Part shown: piece by piece, positions 57,358 to 64,000 of the stretch
Numbering within the stretch: position 1 is the first letter of the stretch
Layout: every line of letters begins with the position of its first letter
Origin: Liopterus haemorrhoidalis
Lineage: Eukaryota; Arthropoda; Insecta; Coleoptera; Dytiscidae
NCBI GenBank assembly: GCA_963971575.1
Contig: OZ020616.1
Span: 4,980,924 to 5,044,923 of the forward strand
Reading direction: 5' to 3'
DNA: 64,000 nucleotides
Translations under genes and position numbers: made by a program
The notes under the pieces: generated by a model
What the model was told of the DNA's origin: nothing
Database searches by the model: none
Seen by the model: only the letters and a program-made list of their open reading frames with translations

Positions 57358-60300
57358 ACAGTAAGTTCTCCTATTCCGGTCGAAACGTTACGCTGACCAC
57401 TTGGCTTTAATCATTATTGTTTCGACAGCCTGAGGTGTGCCATAGCCTCCTGTTTCCAGGTTTCATGACCATATCTGTATACAGTCAGAAATAGTGTTGT
57501 CAGTATTACGTATTTTTTTAGCGCACACAGAAAGGCTCCTATAGTTTATAGCTGTTTGCGAATGGCTTTACAGAGTTCGTAATTTGAATAAATATTTGAT
57601 TATTCAAATATAATTGTTTAGTTATTTTTTTTTAATACAAATTATATACAATAAATAATTATAATTTATAATATATAAAAATTTCCAATCACAGATAATT
57701 AACTTACATTATTAAAAGGAACGTTATTAAAATCCCAGTTTTTTTTTTAAATGAATTCAAAATTTATTCATTAAAATTATTCAGAAAACTTTTTATATCT
57801 ATTTTTTGAACTATGGATATTTTTGAGTAGGTCTTTTTTGCTATGAATCATTTTATAAAAATCCGCACACTTTTCTTCATAATTCACTTTAATCAGTAAT
57901 ATTGCTTTTAATCAAGTTGAGTCTTGTCACTTATTCGAAAACTGTTCATCAAGGAAAATACCCTTTCTGTAGCTTTCGTTTAATTTAAATTTTTGATTCG
58001 ATTTTGATTTTTAAGCACAATTTTTCGCACAATATAATTTCGCATTCATAATTTCCACAATTCTGGTTCAATCGGAATAAAATTTTATCTTTAGATAGTT
58101 GTCGACAAAACAAATAATTTAAACTTAATTTCACGAAAATCGGCCGACGTGTTCACACGTTATGGACCTCCGAAGTTGATTGAGCATACCAATTCGTGCC
58201 GCTTACGAAAACCTGGCGGAGTTAGAGCGATCTGGCTGATGCAATCTAAAGAAATCTTACATCTGTTCTCAATCCATTTATACCATTAAATTCCACCTGT
58301 ATACTTACTGAGATATAAGCGTTTAAAGTATCTGAGATATAAGTTTAACCCATTTTCGTGACGTCAATTTTTGCAGTCCATACCTCGGACCGATTTTAAA
58401 GACGTTCATGTCAAAAAAAAAAAAAAAAAAACGATAAAATAGATGTGGGCGAGTTTATGTGTTTTTCGGCTCGTTTTATTGAAGGTCTAGGAAGGGAAAA
58501 CTTGCCTTCTATGCTCTTATGCGTCATCTAAGCGTTGGTTTCGACCTAGAACCTCGCTCTGGTCAGGAGTTAAAAAAAGTTGCGTGTTATCAAAGATAAT
58601 ATAGTACAACCAGAAATAATATTATTTCTGGTTTTATTTTATTGCCACAGAAAATCAATAACGTGCGGGGGGATATTTTAATTTTAAAAACCACTTGAGC
58701 GGGATGCCGAAGTTCGGATAATCACTTGAGGAGCGGGATGCATATATTTAGAAAGTAACTGAATAAAATTCTAACAGTATTATATAAGAACTAGCAGACC
58801 CCTTGCCAACGATGTTGTCAAACTGATATCAAATAAAAATCAATATAAGCAGGAATTATTTATTAAAATTTGCATGATTCTGCCTATATTAACAAAACAA
58901 AAACGTTTCTTGATTATACCTAAGAAATCCTAAAAAGCCGCTTAATGCGTGTCGTTTAAAAATTAGTATCAGGCCGGATACGGCCCGCGGGCCATATGCT
59001 GGATATCAATGATATAGCTGTTTCTGATTATACTTAGAAAATCCAAAAATGCTGCTCAGTGCGTGTCGTTAAAAGTTTAAAAATTAGTATCGGGTCGGAC
59101 ACGGTCCGCAGGCCATTATATGTTGCGTAACATCAATTCAACATACAAAACATGCCCTTGACACAATATTCTTCAGTCAAGCCACCGATATGTTCACTGT
59201 AGACTGTAGAGCTCTGGTCCCGGTAAGCGAGCTGCTTGTCGGACTATGTCGTTCCCCACCACTCAGTTCGTGACTGACCGCATGCCGCAATATCCGCTAG
59301 CACCCAGGAACTTAGCGTTGCGGCACGACATATAAACAGACACTTGGGCTTTTATATGTATAATACAGAGCGGTTAAGAAGTCTTGTCCGTTATGTAATA
59401 TTTGACAGAAACATTTAGTTGTCAAACTTATTTCCAAGGACATGTAAACATAGGCGTACATTCTATTTTTATTACCTTATACGAATTGATTATTAAATGA
59501 ACACTATTTTTCTCTACACGCCAATGAGTTGACAACAGGTATTAAGTTAATTACACATATTTTCGTTGTTTCCCAGGTGAGTTCGGCAGAACGAAGTAAT
59601 CTGATTGGTTTTTTGTTAAATTTGGATTTTCAGCTGTGGATTAGAATACAGTTTTGATATTTTTAAACTCATTGTTTACTGTTATGTAACTGACAAGAAA
59701 TTATGATCGCACGGTATATTAAATGTCACCCAAATTTATGAACAACCTGTTTCCATAGTGCATTGGCATATCCAGGGAGGGGCGATCCCCCTTAGAAAAT
59801 TTTAAGGAAGACGGGAGGGGTTATGAATATCTATTTTTCCGTTCATTCTATTAAATCATCTCTACAAAAAATTGCTGGATTCGCCCGTGGGGGAACGATA
59901 TAAATTAAACTACAGATAAAAATACCGGCGGTTTATAATAAACCGCCGTATCCGTCATGTCTATGAACATGGGTGACAGAAATTTGAAAAACATTGACTT
60001 CAACATGTAATAAATCTATGTTAAAAACTTTTTAAGGCGGTTTCGGGAAACTTTTTGCTCCAGCATACGTGTCTAACAATAATAATAAAAATGGCCGAAT
60101 ATCAAAACTAATTAATGGTGCAAGCCTAAAATAAATAAATAGTCATCACAGATAGCGACTGATTCGGAACAAAATTACTTCTAATTTTTATTTAAATGTT
60201 TCTTATCTACACATATACTTAAGGTCTTACTCTTATTGCTATTGTAAAATTTTGAACAAAAATTTCCAGCAATTAAGTGTGTTCCATTCAATCAGGTGGT

Positions 60301-60380
60301 TAGAATCGCGTATGATTAAATTTCTAAACGCGCAGAAATGTCAAGGTTTTAAAAATACACGTAATAGGAGAACTTACTGT
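57358..60380. mobile_element. 3-kb TIR element N, 90 bp downstream of TM2D2
   Basis: Perfect 18-bp inverted ends ACAGTAAGTTCTCCTATT lie at 57358 and 60380. The target duplication is not clear (flanks ATG and ATA). No transposase is readable. The interior has CCGGATACGGCCCGCGGGCC-type patches near 58975 and 59095 (a local direct repeat), a GC-richer patch at 59160-59340, and a 26-bp palindrome at 58608. A piece of its left end recurs near 26412. Confidence 0.6.
58608..58633. repeat. Perfect 26-bp palindrome
   Basis: AACCAGAAATAAT followed immediately by its mirror, inside element N. Confidence 0.9.
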
Positions 60381-60942
60381 ATACAAAAATATTTTTTAAG
60401 AAACCTAAATTTTTTAAACGAAATTTAAATAAAATACCATTTAAGTACAAGCCTGCGACTTCTAGTTAATATAGACAAATTTTTGAAAATTTAGCAGTTT
60501 TTTAAATTATGTATTTTGTTATTACTTGCAATATTTTGTATTTAGAATTACACAATAGAATACTACTGAAGGAATGACCTATTCTATTTAATATAAAAAT
60601 GTTATCAATGTGTATTTATATTATGTATTGTACATAAGTTTTAAACAACTTTGTAAATAAATTTTCTTTTTCAATATAAAAGTTTAAAATAGCACAATTT
60701 TTTTCCTGCACAATGACCTATTCAGAGTCCTTCTGCCTCTAAAATTTTCTTTATTCTGACCTAGAGAATTGGAATTTGGCATACATAACAGTTCTTTGAC
60801 CCGATAGTTTAAAAACATAAAATAACCGTGGTTGCCGTACCTCGTTGGGGATTACGACGAATCTAGAATATGATAGGTACGTCTATAATCCACCCAATAT
60901 TTTTTTATACTCTGCGTTCACAATAATATCATTGTTACACTG

Positions 60943-60981
60943 AAAACAGTTTAACAATAGAAGCTATTGTTAAACTGTTTT
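60943..60981. repeat. Perfect 39-base hairpin
   Basis: AAAACAGTTTAACAATAG, a 3-base AAG loop and the exact mirror arm, in an otherwise featureless interval (60381-61172). Confidence 0.9.
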
Positions 60982-61172
60982 TGGTGACCCTTTATTTTGA
61001 GAGATTGGCATTACTACTCGTCTACGGTGTGTCGTTAATAACATCAAATATTTTAAAAAGTTTATTCAATACAGTTTGTAAGTATTTCAATGTCAGATAA
61101 TTATTTTATATTATAAAGAAAATTCAAAAAGAAAGTTTATTGTTTTGCATCTGTCAAATTACTGTTGTGTTA

Positions 61173-61578
61173 CAGTCTGTTTCAAACTGTTAGGCGGAAC
61201 TAAATGGGAATTTCGTTCTTTTAGGTTGTCACGAGAAGGGAGCTTGCTTGGGTTATTTCATTTTTCACGTTGGAATGTCAAAATTTAAAATTCCAACAAT
61301 GCAACCATGGAAACGATAGACATGTCAAAATTAAATTTTTTTTTTTACATATTTTAATGACAAAAAAATAAATAAATGGGAAATTTGTATTAAGAATGAC
61401 ACAAAAAATATAAATATAAAGAAAATGACATTTTAAAATGATATTAACCTTAACCAAAAAATGTTTATTGTAAGTATGATTTACAAAGCTTAAACAAAAC
61501 GGCCGAAAGGCACGATTTAAACGATGAAAGTAACTAGATTGCAAAATCTAGTTCCGCTTAACCGTTTGGAACAGACTG
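61173..61578 (+). mobile_element. MITE family A copy 4 (clean reference)
   Basis: CAGTCTGTTTCAAACTG..CGGTTTGGAACAGACTG-type TIRs, TA on both sides (61171-61172, 61579-61580), 406 bp. Confidence 0.93.
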
Positions 61579-61833
61579 TATCATAGAAATTGTCTTATTA
61601 TACATTGTTGCTATGGTGACCGCATTTCACAAAAATCCCTAGATTGTATTTAGATATTTTTTATAAATGAAATTTCTATAAAATAAGTGATTCAAAGTAT
61701 AAAAAATAGTATATTATGCTCATTTTATACGACGTATTGTCACTTGTTTCTTTGGAGCACTCCTCGCTGTGCTCGTATTCTAAACAACTCGTATGAATAG
61801 ATCGTCTTATAAAACTCGTATAATAATATATTA

Positions 61834-62167
61834 AGGGCTATTCAAAACGTTTAGGCGGAACTAGATACTTTCATCGTTCTTTTTGCCCGTTTTGTAAATC
61901 ATACTTACAATAAACATATAAATATCATTTTCTTTATATTTTGTGTAATTCTTAATACAAATTTCGCATTTTTTTTTTTTTTTGTCATTAAAATAGGTAA
62001 AAAAGTATTTTATTTTTGATATAAGTTATTCGTTTCCATGGTTTCACTGTTGGAATTTTCACATACCAAACGTCAAACATAAAATAACCCAAGCAAGGTC
62101 CCTTCTTCCTACAATCTAAAACAACGAAATTCCCATTTAGTTCCGCCTAAACGTTTGAAATAGCCTG
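61834..62167 (-). mobile_element. MITE family A subfamily copy, inverted
   Basis: Ends AGGGCTATTCAAAACGTTTA and the mirror of CAGGCTATTTCAAACGTTTA, TA on both sides. It shares GGCGGAACTA, the ACCATGGAAACG block and the interior with family A, in reverse orientation. Confidence 0.85.
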
Positions 62168-62477
62168 TATTTAATGAATTAAACAGAAAATATTTCATCA
62201 TTTATTTTATATTATTTTTATTCTACCCCAGTCAGGAGTGTGAAGAAAATTTTCTAGGGAGGAGGCAAAACTAGTTTTTTTTTATTATTAGTGTTATAAA
62301 TATGCAGTAAAAAAGTAAAAGTAATGTTTTTTTTTTCGAGTCTGGGGGAGCAATTACCCTTGCCTTGTTTGCCCCCTTCTGCGGACGCCCATGTTCCCAG
62401 TCCCTGATGAAAATGAATTCACATAAATTTTATTTGTAAAAAAAAAAGTACAAACAGAATGTTAGCTTACAACCAAA

Positions 62478-62483
62478 TTTATT
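62478..62483 (-). promoter_or_regulatory. RpS30: Polyadenylation signal for RpS30
   Basis: AATAAA on the minus strand, about 45 bp beyond the RpS30 stop codon. Confidence 0.7.
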
Positions 62484-62526
62484 TAGATTGCAATTTTTAC
62501 ATATTAATATTTAATAAACAAAATAT

Positions 62527-62678
62527 TTATGAGTTTGAGTTGGGTCCACGGCGACGGCCGAAGGTCTGGACAACATTGACGAAACGTCTGTTGTATTGGA
62601 TACGTCTCTTGGCACGTCCGGTCTTCTTCTTTTTCTTTTCTTGCTTCTCAACTTTGGGAGTCTGTCCTTTTACTTTAC
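62527..62678 (-). CDS. RpS30: Ribosomal protein S30 (FAU fusion), terminal exon
   Basis: Last exon of the small-subunit ribosomal protein eS30, normally made as a ubiquitin-like-S30 fusion and cleaved. It encodes [20 protein letters not shown], then [20 protein letters not shown] and the terminal RRRGPNSNS, which is nearly the complete conserved S30 C-terminal part. The acceptor TTTAG/GT at 62680-62679 completes a Gly codon (phase 1). A real intron border and an intact frame argue against a processed pseudogene. The upstream exons (ubiquitin-like part and S30 start) are not recognisable up to 64000 and probably lie beyond the window. Confidence 0.95.
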
Positions 62679-62784
62679 CTAAACATTACATTAACGATAA
62701 AATTAAAATAAAGTTAGTTAGTAAACATTTTTGGCGCACAGCATAAAAATAATAGTTCCAGTGGTGTGGCGTGACTTTCGAGCG

Positions 62785-62955
62785 AGTTCATAAATAAGAA
62801 GGAAGGAATACAAAAGATAACAAAAACATATTAAACGATTTAATTTAACAATCTAACTTGTGGCTAATATGATATAAATACCGCGGCAAAAAAAAAAAAT
62901 AATAATAAGAATTGAATAAAAAATATCACAAAAAAATAAATTATACTGATAACTA
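62785..62955. repeat. Repeat shared with F1 interior
   Basis: ATACAAAAGATAACAAAAA, ATTAAACGATTTAA and AAAAAATATCACAAAAAAAT blocks match 32470-32602. Both copies end at ACTGATAACTACA, suggesting a common element boundary. Confidence 0.6.
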
Positions 62956-63266
62956 CAGTCTATCCGAACGATTAATGGCCGGTTGCTAAAGTAAGAATTA
63001 TCCCTAACTCGAGTTAAAATCATTTGTTTTTGTATGTTGTAAGATATGAAAACAAATGATTTTAACTTGAGTTAGAGAAAACTCTTACGTTAGCAATCCG
63101 CCATAAGCGGAACTAACTGGAGTTTTCATTTTTGTAAGTTGTCATTAGCTATTTTTTATATATTGAAGTTGGCTTTTCCTGAACAAAATGATAAAAAGAT
63201 TCAATCAATCGGTAAAATTAACTAGAATTGAAAATCTAGTTCCGCCTAAACCAAAGGAACAGACTT
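62956..63266 (+). mobile_element. Diverged MITE family A copy with nested foldback
   Basis: Left end CAGTCTATCCGAACG, right end GTTCCGCCTAAACCAAAGGA then ACAGACT. A 130-bp foldback (62975-63104; edge ATGGCCGGTTGCTAAAGTAA, arms of about 50 bp) interrupts the left TIR. Confidence 0.75.
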
Positions 63267-63540
63267 TACATACCGTATATCCTTTTACATCACAGATCTG
63301 TCCCAATTAAATTTTGTATTACATATTCTATAACTACTATAAGTTTTAGACAAAAACTTTATTTAAAAATTGTTCAGTATTTTAGTACCAACACATTTAG
63401 CCTAATTTTGTATCAAAAACTCCCAATTTGAATAAAGCAGGGAGGTAGAAAAAAGGAACAATATTTTTTTGTATTTATATCTGAAAATAACAGTTGCCAT
63501 GTACAAATGAAAATCATAAATGATATACTCTCCCTGTCTT
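63267..63540. other. AT-rich interval, nothing recognised
   Basis: No features were seen. Confidence 0.5.
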
Positions 63541-63720
63541 AATCAGAGAGTTGAACCGGAACCGAACCGAAATTAACCGGAATTTTTAACAGAACCGGAA
63601 TCGTAACCGGAACGTAAAATTGCTAAATTTAAAAACCGAAACCGAAACGAAACAAAAATAACGATTAATTTCGGTTAGAACGAAAAAAAAAAAAAAAAAA
63701 AAAACGGTTTATTTCGGTTC
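63541..63720. repeat. ACCGGAACCGAA-rich repeat with A-tract
   Basis: Reiterated AACCGGAA and ACCGAAAC motifs are followed by a run of more than 20 A residues and CGGTTTATTTCGGTTC. The composition resembles hAT ends of the CGAACCGGAACTGAACCG type, a fragment of which also lies at 20965-21022. Edges are not defined. The remainder to 64000 has nothing recognised. Confidence 0.45.
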
Positions 63721-64000
63721 AATTTATTTTATTTTTTTTATTAAATTAATTCATTAACCGCTTTCTTTAATTCTCCCTGATGAAATGTAATGCTTCTTTC
63801 GTAAGCGTAAGAGTAACCCCTACTCTTTCATTTGACACTGCCTACCAGTGTTGCCACTTGTTTGTGATAAATTTATGGTGCAGCATTGCCTGAATTATTT
63901 TTATTATTAGATTACCTCAAAAATTATATTTCTTCGATGGTAATGGTCATTACGGTAATAAAAAAGCTATATTTATCAGAAAATCTGAAATTCTTTTCAG

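Noticed and set aside
61278..61544. Minus-strand ORF starting MQSSYFHRLNRAF, repeated at several places
   Set aside because: It lies inside every MITE family A copy and shows indels and stops between copies. Similarity reflects element copying, not protein conservation.
62527..62678. RpS30 as a processed pseudogene
   Set aside because: A proper intron acceptor precedes the exon, the frame is intact and a polyadenylation signal follows; no target duplication or poly(A) tract.

Overview
The window looks like AT-rich nuclear DNA of an insect or other arthropod, almost all of it transposable elements. Only two ordinary host genes are clear, both in the last 8 kb. One is a two-exon TM2-domain protein of the TM2D2 type (56421-57268, +). 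The other is the terminal exon of ribosomal protein S30, the FAU/RpS30 fusion (62527-62678, -). Introns with GT/AG borders, mariner, DD41D, Tc1, hAT, PIF/Harbinger-like, piggyBac-like and Helitron signatures, and LINE and gypsy debris all point to an animal genome. I cannot name the species.

Layout. 0-3 kb: repeat family R and a gypsy pol fragment split by a hAT-like element (C1). 3-9 kb: a dead mariner, then a Tc1 transposase broken by 3-bp-TSD elements that carry further insertions. 9-13.5 kb: a hAT-like element with a LINE tail inside it, then a TIR element holding a nearly intact DD34D mariner. 14-17 kb: a DD41D relic split by a hAT with ZBED-like transposase remains. 17.4-19.3 kb: a nest of non-autonomous elements four levels deep (L1 > B1 > P1 > A1 plus a small foldback). 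19.8-21.6 kb: a non-autonomous Helitron. 21.7-26.4 kb: TTAA-flanked and 3-bp-TSD elements, foldbacks, and a second C copy holding three insertions. 27-31 kb: R2, hAT, a DD41D transposon with one stop codon. 31-43 kb: mariner relics, foldbacks, a jockey-like LINE split by a hAT, and a second DD34D mariner. 44.2-45.5 kb: a large foldback whose arms carry a 64-bp minisatellite. 47-52.4 kb: a tRNA-like module, an R copy holding LINEs and further insertions, and a second DD41D transposon with one frameshift. 53-56 kb: a 121-bp satellite and a long (TA)n-rich inverted duplication. 56-64 kb: the two host genes, a 3-kb TIR element and more MITEs.

The main value of the window is a readable insertion history. 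At many sites both target-site duplications (TSDs) are visible: 8 bp for hAT-like elements, 3 bp for PIF/Harbinger-like, TA for Tc1/mariner, TTAA for piggyBac-like, and 15-18 bp for LINE tails. These allow outer elements to be delimited and insertions ordered. No single new biological system stands out. The best novelty candidates are a TTAA-flanked TIR element carrying a 64-codon coding-like fragment (21751-22638), the R family with tRNA-like modules, the minisatellite foldback, and the inverted duplication just upstream of TM2D2. All boundaries, TIRs and TSDs were read by eye. Family names beyond superfamily level are inferences.
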